Origin: Nissolia schottii
Lineage: Eukaryota; Streptophyta; Magnoliopsida; Fabales; Fabaceae
Direction of reading: 5' to 3'
Length of the DNA stretch: 64,000 bases
Assembly (NCBI GenBank): GCA_003254905.1
Contig: QANU01086992.1
Span: forward strand, 1 to 64,000
A program made the position numbers and the translations under genes. Under the pieces are notes generated by a model. That model did no database searches. It was not told the origin of the DNA and saw nothing but the letters and a program-made list of their open reading frames with translations. Below, piece after piece: positions 12,121 through 23,576 of the stretch. The number at the start of each line of letters is the position of its first letter. The first letter of the stretch is position 1.

Positions 12121-12644
12121 AAACGAGTGGGAATGAGAACGATAGGTTCCCAGTGGGTAATATTTTAACATGGTCTTGCGTTTTTCTCGGTAATTCTCTA
12201 GGCCGCTTAGGGGATCTCTAGGTGTCATGCATACTAATACCCCTACTAATTATGAATAGTCATTCTAGTCCTGAACAGCTTTATCTAAGTTACTTGATAA
12301 ACGGGTATCTAATCTTGATATTACCTAGGCTTCGTGCTCATTACTTTAACTCGCTTGAGTATGGCAATATAGAATCACCTGCTCATGTTACCTCTAGTTG
12401 ACGTACTAGTCGTCTTGGGATGTTCCCTTGACGATACATAATGCACCACCATCATATACATACATACATACATTCATTCATTCACACACTTATCTCATGC
12501 ATGTGGGGTCTTTGGGGTTCTCTTACGCGCCCTGTGGCTGCGTCCTCCTTATTCCTTCCGCCCATGTAACCGTGGCCTCGGCTAAGCCCTCCTTGCCTTC
12601 CCTATCGTTAATGACTCGGCAGCGCTCTTTAACCGGTGTGGTAG

Positions 12645-14258
12645 TGATGAAAGCCTTTTTAACCACTTTCTCGACTCTTGACACAGCTTAGGTTTGTCAC
12701 AACCATGCCAAGCTCGTAGAAAGCTTATCTGCGCTTTTGTCGTTCAAATTAAAATATATACCTACTTTACGGCTTTCAGATTCCAAAGGAATCCAATTGC
12801 AGTATAGTCGGGTATAGTCAAATCCACAGAGAGTTGCAAAAATACCGTTCTTGAATTCGTTTAATTAAACAATGGAGTGAAGGATTTGATAAGTTGATAG
12901 TTAAATAAATAAGTAAATAAACGACATAAAAAGTAAATAGGAAACAAATCAGAGGTAGTTCCGGAGCTTGTTGGGAATTTTAATCACATCATAGTTTCAT
13001 GCATCCAGTCACTTATCACATAGAACTATCATTTGATTGCCCGCCACCAGTTCTTAACTTGTCATCACTTTCGCGCATGACAAGATCACAGGTTTCCTTT
13101 GTTACACTGTCACTTTCGCACACAAGCTCAACAAAGTACGCCAGCATTAATCCAGATGTTAAAACGGCTAACCTTTATTCCAGTTACGGCAACAAGATTA
13201 GATGAAATGGTTTAGGTCAGACTCTAATGATTGTAACTTTCGTTCACAACGTTCGAGTCTAGGTTCTAGTTAAGCATAGCATTATTGATTTTAATTTGGT
13301 TATGACCTAATTAGCATAACTTTCGTTCATGTAAATAAGTCCCAAATCAAGAATCAAAACACTAAACAAAACTAGCATTAGGCATGAAATCATTCAAGCA
13401 AATCATAAGAAAAAGATAGATTCATATGTAATAGTTACATGGATACAAGCGAACTACAATAGTAATCAAAATCCCAACAAAAAGAGGGTTAGGAACCCAT
13501 CTTACAAGAGAATCTCGGAGGCAAGGTTTAGGCACTTACCATGACACGTGCTCACGCCGTCATGGCCATGGCTTCGCCAAGCTTCCTCGATCTCCGGCTC
13601 CTTCACAAGCCTCGTCTTTGTTCCTAACCTAACCTAAACTAAACTAAGCTTTAAAAGTGCAAAATAAATGAAGAAGAATGGTGTTTGGAGGGGGGGAAAG
13701 AGATTGTCTCGAAGTGGTCTCGGCCTCCCTATTTATAGGCAAAATTTGGGGTCCATCGCTCAGCGGTTTTGGTACCATCGCTGAGCGATAAGCTCTGAAT
13801 CGCTGGGCGGCGGCGCTTAATCGCTGAGCGATCGTACTTGTACGCGTCTTCATTAAATGCTCGGCAGCTTTTTGCAGGGCGGCGCTGACGTGGCACGCGG
13901 CTATTGGCTGGCTCCAGCTGGCTCAATGATGGCGCCGGCGCAAGTGGCTTGCCGACGTCCTTTCGCTCAGCGGCCAAGGTCTATTCGCTGAGCGATTCTT
14001 CCTTATTCGCTGAGCGAGGCATTGCTTACCGCTGAGCGGTGACTTCGTCCAGAATCTTCTTTTTAAGCTCTTTTCCAATTCTGCCCTTTTCTTCCCTTCT
14101 TCATGGGATTATTCTTCAATTAATTATGCTTGCATCCATTCTACAAAATATATTAGAAATCCTACAAAACATATAGATTTAATTAAATAATTCTTTAAAA
14201 TACATGAGAATAAGTGCCATTTTGAATGATGAAAATTGTGTATTTTGGGCACTTATCA
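12645..14258 (-). repeat. 3' LTR of the gag-only element
   Basis: This 1,614-bp LTR has a minus-strand TATA box (CTATAAATA) at 13737-13729. Upstream of it in U3 are two clusters of palindromes starting at 13756, 13778, 13800, 13821 and at 13963, 13985, 14007, 14029. Its U3/R portion groups with the solo LTR at 59094, while its last ~570 bp nearly match the other LTR of the same element. Confidence 0.93.
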
Positions 14259-16242
14259 CTCCCCCTGACTTAAGACCTTGTTTGTCCTCAAACAAGAGGT
14301 AGTAGAATTATTTTACAAGAGATTGATGCTTATGAACAATCGGTTAATGCAATGAATTGAAATGTTTCAAACAGTTTAAGCTTTAGACCATGTGAAACAT
14401 AGAAAAACCTGAACAAGTCAAAGGCATCAAATACTTGAATAGCATAAGCAAATCACACTATCTAATGTCTTTTCCACCAAGGAAATTATCATTTATGCGC
14501 ACAAGGGCCAGTGGACCAATTTGGGGTGAGTGTTTCCACTCTATATCACCATTGAATCACAGCAATTTAAATTTGTTACCTGTCTCACCATTCAATACAA
14601 AAGTATGGTCATGCAAGGATCACAAAGGACTTTTAAGAGTTGTAATGGGGCCAGACTACAAAGAACATTGGTTTTTTTGGATATGCAAATATGAATCAAG
14701 AGAGCATTAAAGACCAACTTCTTTTGTGCCCTTTTCTTCTCTATGTTTCTTTACCCTTTTCTCCTGATTTTTCTTTTTCCTCTATCCCTTTTTCTTTTTC
14801 TTCTTTTTGTTTTGGGATAGAATGTGTTCTTTTTCACTTGATTTTGTTCTTTTGATTCTATTTTTGTTCTTCCACTTTAGCTCACCCTTATCTCCCCCTG
14901 ACTTTGATTTTTGCACATAATCCAATTTTGTAATGCTCTCTTAATTCCGGATATTAAGGGATAACATTATTTTCTTTTTATGGCTCGGGGATTAATGAAC
15001 AAAAATTTTCTCATGTTGGGCTCAACAGGGTGACAAAGGATATTCCTAACTAAGGGTAGGCTTTATTTGGCCAAGTGGGTTTTAAATCTAAAGAACAAAA
15101 TGCCTTGATCATTTCCTATTATTTCCATACAATTATTAAAATTAGAGACTCAAACAAATTCAATTGTGTAAAAACAATGGTGATTCTCTCTCTATCTCAC
15201 TTAAGTATTTGGCTCACTCCCTCACTTGGTTAGGGTTTATTTCCTTAATTTAAAAACATTTTCAAGGTTATGCTTATGCAAACAAGTAGAAATGCATAAT
15301 GACATGTTCATGGTATCTATGTATGTACACAAAGGTCAATTATGGATATTGGAACAAGTCAATTCATGATGTATTATGTTCATGCATCAAACCAAGTAAA
15401 ATAAACTACTACTTTGTTTTTAAACAAACAAGTCTTAAGCACATATTAAACTACTAAGGAAATTAATTAATTAAGGTGCTAAAAATTAAAATGCTCCCCG
15501 TTCATGGTGAATGTCTTGAAGCAGCCTTATGGATGTAGCTTCTTGGCAGTTGTTCGGACTACTTCATCTTGCTTCAATGCTTTGAGGAGATAGAGGTTCA
15601 TCCTCCTTGAGGAATCATGCTCTTCATCCTCTAAAAGTGTGCCTCTCTTTTGATGTTTTGTTAGGAAACTTCATTGGTTGTTCTCCGGCCTGCAAAAACA
15701 ATCAAAGAAAACTTCCTTTCTTCCAAGTAGCATTAGAGAGATCATGTTTTTATTTTGAACCCTTTTTGTAGACAGAATTTCCTACAACTTGCGAACAGAA
15801 GTTCCCGCTTTAAATGGACAGAAGTTCCCACTATGGTGGACAGAATTTCCCACTTTATTGTGGACAGAATTTCCCACAATAATTTATGGATTCAAAATAA
15901 GACATCTTAAGGTGCCTTTTAAAAAGATTCTTTTCTTTAAAATTACTTTTCACTTTTTAAAAAATAAGAATCCAAAGTCCGTTATTAGGTTTAGAAATAA
16001 AAAATGCTTCAAGTTTTAGCTTAATTTTGAAAAGGATTAGCATTTTTAAAATTTCAAACCTAATTACAAGATTTAGAAAACCTTTTATTTCTTTTTCACC
16101 ATATTTTATAAAATATTTTAACACCTTAAAATTAATTACCTTCAAAATAAATAAGCTACTAAATAATAAAAACTTACAGACTTCTGGGTTGCCTCCCAGA
16201 CAGCGCTTTGTTTTACGTCGTTAGCCCGACGCATTTTTCTTT
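14259..16242 (-). other. Non-coding interior of the gag-only element
   Basis: About 2 kb between the gag stop and the polypurine tract, where an autonomous element would carry pol. No pol motif is seen in any frame. It holds pyrimidine-rich stretches (14730-14890) and a short minisatellite near 15770-15880. Confidence 0.7.
15770..15880. repeat. Minisatellite around GGACAGAATTTCCCAC
   Basis: About five imperfect copies of a 20-25-bp unit containing ACAGAA(G/T)TTCCCAC lie in the non-coding interior of the gag-only element. Confidence 0.7.
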
Positions 16243-17535
16243 CTAGCTCTCTTCCGCATCAGTTCTCCTCCCATGGCAAGAGTCCTTGGGGTTCAGCTCC
16301 GGATTAGCCGTAAATCTCTTCTTTTTCAATTCCGCTATATCAGTAGCCAATTGCCCCAATTGCGTCTCCAAGTTCCTAATAGAGGCTTCATTATTCTTTT
16401 GATTTATCATTGATTGTTGCATAAATTGATTAAACGTTTCCTCTATTTTGGAACTGGAGTGCACGGGTGGTTGGTTCTGATATGGACGGGGTTGTTGATA
16501 CGGCAGTTGTGGAGCTCTGAATGATGGTCCGACTTCTTGTCTCCATGGCTGATTGAAATTTTGATTCGGCCCCCTTTGGAAATTGTTTTGATAGGGTGGC
16601 CGTGACTGGTTTACAAGGAAGTGAACCTCCTCTTCCCTGAAATGACAAATATTGGACGGGTGATCGCCATTACAAATTTCACAGAAAAATACCTGTTGCC
16701 TTTTTGCATCACGAGCTTTTCTAATTTGCTTTGGCAACTCGTTCATGGCTTTCTTTAACTCGTCCACTTGTTGTTGGAGTTGCTTGTGTTGGGCAAGGAT
16801 GGCATCGTTGGGTCCCAGCTCAAGCACTCCTCCTCTTCTAGGACCTCTGTTATACTGGCCTTGTTGGTCTGTCAAGGCCATGGAATCAATAATGGATATG
16901 GCTTCCTCCGGTGTCTTGGACATGATTTGTCCACCGGCGGCAGCATCCAGCATCAGTTTGTGTTGTTGTTGAAGTCCGTTGCGGAAGATATGGATTTGTG
17001 TGCGCGCATCGAACCCATGATTTGGGCACTTTCTCAGCATGGATTTGTAACGTTCCCAGGCTTCACAGAGGCTTTCTCCCCGAGCCTGCACAAATGTAGC
17101 AATAGCAGTTTTCAAATTCATAAATTTAGATTGAGAAAAGTACCTGGCACAAAACTTTTCCTCCAATTGATCCCAATTTGACAGGATATTTTGTGGCTGA
17201 TCAAGCAACCACTCCTTAGCTTTTCCGATCAAGGTCAAGGGAAACATCCTTAAAAAGATGGATTCTTCATCGGCCTCGGACATTCCCGCAGTCCCACAGA
17301 GTTCATAGAATTTAGTCAGATGAGCATATGGATCCTCATGATCCAAACCTGCAAAAGGGTTAGCATATAACAATTGAACCAAACCAGGTTGCATCTGAGG
17401 TTGTCTTTGAGCTCCAGCAGATCTGCTCATTCTTATGATATTTCTAGGGGTAAAGTTTACAAATCCCCTATTGTCACTGGCTCCAGTTGTGTTGCCAGTT
17501 CCCGAATTATCACCAGCTCCAGTTTTTTCAGCCAT
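16243..17535 (-). CDS. Retrotransposon Gag polyprotein (Athila-like), 430 aa
   Basis: An intact 430-residue ORF is the only protein of the nested element. It has a glycine/asparagine-rich start, then the retrotransposon gag fold (residues ~75-225; landmarks GKAKEWLLDQPQ, WDQLEEKF, ESLCEAWERYK, HIFRNGL). A coiled-coil-like linker follows near 250-280. A zinc-knuckle-like FCEICNGDHPSNIC lies near 288-301, a Cys/His variant without standard CCHC spacing. The C-terminus is Gln/Pro-rich with a final helix. Gag packages element RNA into cytoplasmic particles. The frame begins about 310 bp downstream of the primer-binding site. It stops before any protease or pol domain, so the element is non-autonomous. 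The intact frame implies recent activity or selection on Gag. Confidence 0.88.
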   Translation of the reverse strand: MAEKTGAGDNSGTGNTTGASDNRGFVNFTPRNIIRMSRSAGAQRQPQMQPGLVQLLYANPFAGLDHEDPYAHLTKFYELCGTAGMSEADEESIFLRMFPLTLIGKAKEWLLDQPQNILSNWDQLEEKFCARYFSQSKFMNLKTAIATFVQARGESLCEAWERYKSMLRKCPNHGFDARTQIHIFRNGLQQQHKLMLDAAAGGQIMSKTPEEAISIIDSMALTDQQGQYNRGPRRGGVLELGPNDAILAQHKQLQQQVDELKKAMNELPKQIRKARDAKRQQVFFCEICNGDHPSNICHFREEEVHFLVNQSRPPYQNNFQRGPNQNFNQPWRQEVGPSFRAPQLPYQQPRPYQNQPPVHSSSKIEETFNQFMQQSMINQKNNEASIRNLETQLGQLATDIAELKKKRFTANPELNPKDSCHGRRTDAEES

Positions 17536-17843
17536 GGTTTCTTCTTGATTGGTTGAAGAAGTTGATGATGTTGTTGTCTCTTGCTCTTCTCTCTATTTGG
17601 CTAAGTGCTCTTTCTTCTTTTTCCTATTTCTCCTCGAAGTAGCTTCAATCTCAGGATCAAATAACAATGGTTCTTTTGAAGTCTTACCTCGCAATTGCTA
17701 AGAAAAATTCACACTAGCCAAATAAGATTAAAACAAGAGTTCACAAAATAAGAGAAATAACAAAATAAGAACTATACAATATTTTACAGATATTCACAAT
17801 TGTTTAACCAAACAAAACTCAAGCTATGTATTTTTGACGCAAC

Positions 17844-17861
17844 TCCCCGGCAACGGCGCCA
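17844..17861 (-). other. Primer-binding site (tRNA-Asp)
   Basis: TGGCGCCGTTGCCGGGGA on the minus strand lies four bases inside the 5' LTR. It is complementary to a tRNA-Asp 3' end, fixing the element's orientation and the LTR boundary. Confidence 0.92.
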
Positions 17862-17865
17862 AATT

Positions 17866-19480
17866 TGATGAAAGCCTTTTTAACCACTTTCTCGACTCTT
17901 GACACAGCTTAGGTTTGTCACAACCATGTCAAGCTCGTAGAAAGCTTATCTGCGCTTTTGTCGTTCAAATTAAAATATATACCTACTTTACGGCTTTCAG
18001 ATTCCAAAGGAATCCAATTGCAGTATAGTCGGGTATATTCGAATCCACAGAGAGTTGCAAAAATACTGTTCTTGAATTCGTTTAATTAAACAATGGAGTG
18101 AAGGATTTGATAAGTTGATAGTTAAATAAATAAGTAAATAAACGACATAAAAAGTAAATAGGAAACAAATCAGAGGTAGTTCCGGAGCTTGTTGGGAATT
18201 TTAATCACATCATAGTTTCATGCATCCAGTCACTTATCACATAGAACTATCATTTGATTGCCCGCCACCAGTTCTTAACTTGTCATCACTTTCGCGCATG
18301 ACAAGATCACAGGTTTCCTTTGTTACACTGTCACTTTCGCACACAAGCTCAACAAAGTACGCCAGCATTAATCCAGATGTTAAAACGGCTAATCTTTATT
18401 CCAGTTATGGCAACAAGATTAGATGAAATGGTTTAGTTCCGACTCTAATGATTGTAACTTTCGTTCACAACGTTCGAGTCTAGAATCTAGTTAAGCATAA
18501 TGATGTTGATCTTAACTTGGTTATGATTTAATTAGCATAACTATCGTCCATACAATTAAATCCCAAATCAAGAATCAAGACATTAAACAAAGACTAGCAT
18601 TAAGAGTAAAACCATTCAAGCAAATCATAAGAAAAGGATAGATTCATATGTAATAGTTACATGGATACAAGCAAACTACAATAATGATCAAAATCCCAAC
18701 AAAAAGAGGATTAGGAATCCATCTTACAAGAGAATCTCGGAGGCAAGGTTTAGGCACTTACCATGACACGTGCTCACGCTATCATGGCCATGGCTTCGCC
18801 AAGCTTCCTCGATCTCCGGTTGCTTCACAAGCCTCGTCTTTGTTCCTAATCTAACCTAAACTAAACTAAGCTTTAAGGTACAAGAAATATGTAAAAGAAG
18901 TGAACAGTGGAAGGGGGATTGGATGATGATTTCGGAGTGGACACGGCCTCCTCTATTTATAGGCAAAATTTGGGGTCCATCGCTCAGCGGTTTTGGTACC
19001 GTCGCTGAGCGATAAGCTCTGAATCTCTGGGCGGCGGCGCACTATCGCTGAGCGATTGTACTTTTACGCGTCTTCATTAAATGCTCGACAGCTTTTTTAG
19101 GGCGGCGCTGACGTGGAAGGCGGTGCCAGGCTGGTTCCAGCTGGCTCAATGATTGCGCCGGTGCAAGTGGCTTGCCGACGTACTTTCGCTGAGCGATAAG
19201 TGTTATACCGCTGAGCGATTTACTCTTAAGCACTGAGCGGTTCCTTGTTCTTCGCTGAGCGATGCCTCGTCCAGAATCTTCTCTTTTAAGCTCTTTTCCA
19301 ATTCTGCCCTTGTCTTCCTTTCTTCATGAGATTATTCTTTAATTAGGCTACTTGTATCCATCTTCAAAATATATTAGAAATCCTACAAAATATGGGAAAT
19401 TAATTAGATAATTTGTTTAAAAACATAACCGATAAGTGCCATTTTGATATGTCAATTTTGTGTAAATTGGGCACTTATCA
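17866..19480 (-). repeat. 5' LTR of the gag-only element
   Basis: This 1,615-bp LTR has a TATA box near 18960-18952 on the minus strand. Palindrome clusters start at 18980, 19002, 19024, 19045 and at 19186, 19208, 19230, 19252. Its U3/R sequence groups with the solo LTR at 51986, not with its own partner LTR. Confidence 0.93.
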
Positions 19481-20164
19481 GGTAGCTAGCCACGTAAAGC
19501 TCATAGGAGGAAGACATCGAACAACGATAGGTATGACCACCCACCTTACGGGATGGCGACGGATCGACCCTTTGACTCGATCTGGCGTGGACACGTTGGT
19601 CAGCCCTTTGACACGATCGTGGTTAGCCCTATGGCTTGACCTCGCTTTTTCTTTTATTTGCTGAATGGATCCATCAACCAGATCTATGCCTGTCTTTTCA
19701 GTTCATTAAGGCTTATGCCTTCATGCATTACTCAGGCCTGTGCCTTCATTGTAATATGGCCTATGCTCGTATTCATAATCTCAGGCCTATGCATGTGGTA
19801 TCGTTATTAGACCTTTGTCTGTGTTGTCATAACCAATCCATCTTGTTGAATTGGTGAGGGGCGTGTCTGTAAGCCGTGCCAAGAGAAAAGGGATCATCCT
19901 AGTCATATAACTACATAATTTAGCTAAGGTCTTCCGAGTCTTCTGTGGTCGGAACCTTCCTAACTCATCTTCGTTCCTTAGGGTTCAATTATGATCTTTT
20001 TAGACTTTAGGTGATGACTTCTTGTTATCTACAGTCGTCCTAAGTCGTATGATGACCAGTTCCTCATGATGCATGCTTCCATATACAATATCATGCTTAT
20101 CCATACTTATTGGATCCCATGGAACAACTTAAAACCCAAGTTCTTCAGGAAACATTCGAATGAC

Positions 20165-21410
20165 TAGGGTTTCATTCCAATTAAAACCTGAGAGCTCTTT
20201 GTAAATCTAGATAGCAACCTAAGAGGGGGTGAATTAGGTTTCTTTTGTTCTTGAAGGATTTTTTGGTTCTTTGAAGATGGTGAATTTGTGAAAAACCCTA
20301 ATTCCCAAATTGTGATCAAGACCCAACAATAAACAAAATAATTGATAATGTTAAAGCAGCAGAGATGTAAATTGCTGAATGTAAAGAGTGTAGGGATAAG
20401 AAAGATCACACCAGAGATTTATCCTAGTTCACCTTCAACCATCGAAGGCTACGTCCAGTCCCCTGTTCTGATTCAGGGATTTTTTCACTATGTAAACTTG
20501 TGTTGTGTACAACCTCAAAATCGAGGCACTTACACCGACAACTTCAAGAGAACACAACCGTTCCCCTGGTTACACAATGCCCTCACCAAACACTACGGTG
20601 ATAATCAGAAAATACATCGAACACTACGGTGTTTACAACAAGCAAGAGATTGAAGAAGTTTCTATACAATGACTTTTGTATCAATCCTAAACTCAGGGAA
20701 GGATAATCCTGAATAGAGAGCACAAATGATATGAAAGTTATGGCTCAAAGCTTTCTGAGTTTGGATTGAAAATTTTAACTATGAAAAATTTGATCAGAAC
20801 TTGTAAAACGTGTAAGAATTGATGAAAGATTGTAGTTCTGATGGTATGTTCTTGGTTCTGCACGAATTCTGCTTTATATAGGCAGAGGTGCCTGTTCATG
20901 AACCAATGTCAGAGCATATGATGCAAAACAACGCATTGTTTCATGAAAAAACACACCCATTCGAGCATGTAATCGATTAGCAAAGGGCGGTAATCGACTA
21001 CACACTTAAAAACTGCCATTTTTCAAATTTCTCAAGGTGGTAATAGATTAACTTGGGTTGGTAATCGATTACTCACATCAAAATTTGAATAATTTTGAAT
21101 TCTATTTGAGGGTAATTGATTACACTAGCATGGTAATCGATTACTCATGCAAGAACAGAGTTAAAAGTGTTTGAAACCCTTGAAAAATGTTGCTATATGC
21201 TTTTAGGGTTTTAGGAAAATGTTAGACTTGTTTATGATGAAAATCTTTTGAGCCAATAACCATAATATCATAATATATGCTAACTATTTAGACACTAAGG
21301 TAAATTCTTGAACCTTCAGTGATGAGCAGTTGAGTTTTGCAGTTCTTTGATTGTGTCTTCCCTTTTTCTACTTTTTGTCAATGTTGTTGTCGTCATCAAA
21401 ACCAAGCCAT
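20165..21410. mobile_element. Insertion remnant with repeated ATCGATTAC motifs
   Basis: This stretch is absent from other family A copies. It holds the block CCTAAGAGGGGGTGAATTAG (20218-20237) and several GTAATCGATTAC-like palindromes between 20970 and 21150, features I recognise from legume LTR retrotransposons. Exact ends and a TSD were not found, so the boundaries are approximate. Confidence 0.45.
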
Positions 21411-22453
21411 CAATGGTTAGAAAAAGAATCTTCTTCACACTCTTTCATTTGATTGAACGGGGAATTCAATCGATTGAAACCTCCAGAATTCTTTCATTCA
21501 ACTGAATTTGGAATTCAATCGAATGAAAGTGTAAAAATCTCCCCCGACGCATCAGTTCTCACATTTTCTCCAGAGGCGTCGCTGTAACTTTCAATCCGTG
21601 TTTCTAGGGTTCCAATCAATACAGTTACACTTTTCTTTAGTTAAAAATACTAAAATCCGTTTTCACAACATATCTACCTAATTTCTACTTAAAGTTTTCA
21701 CTTTTCACAATCAAACATATACAAAAACATATAGAAAATCATAAATAAAACCACATAGACAGTGGGCTTAGGGTTACCCACTTCCTATGCAGCTTCGGGG
21801 TTGGTAAGATTGTTGGGGAGAAAATCCTCGTCACAACAGTGTGCTCCAAGACATTTTCGAGAGTTCGGCAGCGCTCCGCGACGTGCACGAACTAGATTAG
21901 GAATTTAAAAACTGAAGGAAAGTAAAGTAAATTTCTCTTTAGATGGGGGCCTATTTATAGCCGTGCCCCCCTTTTTCTTAATTTTTAATAATTATTTTAA
22001 TTATATATTAATATTATTTTATTATTTTATTATAAAAATCTAACCTTAGGAAAATATCAGGGCTCAGGGCTCAATTTTCGATCACGTTTGATCGCGTTTT
22101 GTAACTGTTCGCTGGCGTACGGATATCCGAAAAATATTCCGGACATATACCCGCGATCTATGAATTTTCCCGTTAGGATGTTGTGCAAAAACAAGGTATC
22201 TGGACATTTATCTCTTTGAGTCTATATTTTACAGATCCCGTTGGCACCTGGCGGAATTCCTTTATTGTCCGAAAATTTGCACGAATCTCACGGGGTTTCG
22301 GGAGACCGTAAGTCCATTATTTCACCTAACATTTGAGGGGAATAACTCTTAACTAAATTTTCCCCATCACATAATCATTTCCATTATACTTTTAATCAAG
22401 CAAACTTATGGATTCTTCAAAGTTTTTCTAAGGGGAAAAGTCGGGATGTTACA

Positions 22454-22796
22454 GGAATTGGTAGGATTTTGGCTTAACCCTAACCTTACCCTAAACTTGT
22501 TGGATAAAAAACCTATCCTACCCTATCTGTGGGTTTTACAAATAAAATCCATAACCCTGACCACAGAAAAATATCTAAACCCTTACCCTGGCCACAAAAA
22601 AATATCTAAATCCTAACCCTACGGTTACGAGCAATTCAGATGTATCGAGATAGCACGCAATTCTGACCTTGGGTTGGATCCAAGTGCTTCAAGGTGGTGA
22701 ACACGATGGTAACGAGCAACATCCTTGGTCGGCGAAGGTGATACCTACAAAAACCATTCTGACACGTACCTTGTGGAGTAGTAGGAGACCCCTTTT
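22454..22796. repeat. ACCCTAACC-rich transposon-like remnant
   Basis: Short stretches rich in CCCTAACCCTACC alternate with AAATATCTAAA. Similar sequence recurs at 26990-27110 and 27575-27752, the last ending in AATTGTCATCCCTA, which mirrors TAGGGGTGGCAATT at 11622. This suggests remains of one hAT-like repeat. No coding capacity. Confidence 0.3.
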
Positions 22797-23576
22797 ATAA
22801 TACCCATGCTAGTTGCTTATGCTTAAGTCGTAAACAATGCTCACAGGGATGTTAACTACCTTGGTTAGAATACCTTTAGTCCTATAATATCTTTGAAAAT
22901 ATTCTTTAACTGAAAATATGGACTAATTTAAAACTTTTTCTTCTTTGTATTGCAACTTAAGATATGATCCACGTGTGTCCAAGGAGGCATACATATATAC
23001 GCAAGCGATAGAGTCCACATGACTTGGGCGTTTTAATGACATAGTAGGTAATCATCTAAAGACAGTCCATATATTAAAAAGCATAAGTTTCATTCATACA
23101 TATGAATCCAAAAACGACACATTGAGTATTATATATGCATATACACTTACTGTACATATGAGCAAATGGCATACGAGATCCATTTAGCTAGTACAAAATA
23201 CAAAACTCTTTAAATAGTAGCAGGCGTAGATAAACACGGTTGTCCTTCTACTTCCCTGGGATGTCTTAACTCTAAGACCTTTATTGGTCCTGCAATGCCT
23301 CCTCCTCTCCAGTGTACCCGTCGTACTCCCCTGGAACCATAAATGAGTAAGGGATGAGAACGTCGCGTCCTCAGTGAGAAACCTAGGGCATACCTATCTA
23401 TTTTTTGCTTCATTTATGAACCAGGCCACTCAAGAGATCTCTAGGTGTCAAAGTATACTAAAATCCTTACTTATATTTATTCATACTAGTTCCGGCTAGC
23501 TTTATCTAATTTAGTATGTGGCCAGGGTATTCTAGTCTTTGCATTACCTATAAAAGGAAAACCTTATCATGCTTAT
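22797..23576 (-). repeat. Family A LTR fragment C
   Basis: It matches the 3' third of the family on the minus strand: TTAGTCC, ATATGGAC, the conserved GAGAACG block at about 23355 and CTAGCTTTATCTAA near 23497. It is cut at 23576 by the next LTR-like sequence. Confidence 0.6.
23281..23340 (-). other. Short acidic ORF conserved in family A LTRs (copy 3)
   Basis: A 19-codon minus-strand ORF beginning MVPGEYD lies in fragment C at the same place as in the other copies. Confidence 0.35.

Larger units (their letters stand above)
12645..19480 (-). mobile_element. Gag-only Athila-like LTR retrotransposon, TSD GGTAG
   Basis: A complete 6.8 kb element is flanked by GGTAG at 12640-12644 and 19481-19485. 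LTRs are 12645-14258 and 17866-19480. They start TGATAAGTGCCC and end CTTTCATCA on the minus strand. The primer-binding site at 17861-17844 reads TGGCGCCGTTGCCGGGGA, complementary to the 3' end of tRNA-Asp and typical of Athila-type elements. A polypurine tract GTCAGGGGGAG (14269-14259) abuts the 3' LTR. The interior encodes one gag ORF and no recognisable protease, reverse transcriptase, RNase H or integrase, so mobility would need proteins from an autonomous relative. Confidence 0.93.
11636..22453 (-). mobile_element. Family A LTR copy B, split by nested insertions
   Basis: The left end at 11636 (TGAAACACCC) and right end at 22453 (GGGATGTTACA) match the termini of the solo LTR at 359-3890. 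Pieces at 11636-12644, 19486 to about 20160 and about 21410-22453 contain the family blocks: conserved GAGAACG block near 12135, CAGCTTTATCTAA near 12278, GTGCCAAGAG near 19876, and AAAAATATTCC near 22125. They are interrupted by the gag-only element at 12645-19480 and a second insertion. Flanking pentamers are GCAAT and GGAAT, a TSD with one mismatch at best. No pol is visible. Confidence 0.65.

Noticed and set aside
12999..13205. 68-aa ORF repeated at 18220-18426 and, similar, at 60145-60423
   Set aside because: It recurs only because the LTR recurs, lies antisense to element transcription, and has no recognisable domain.
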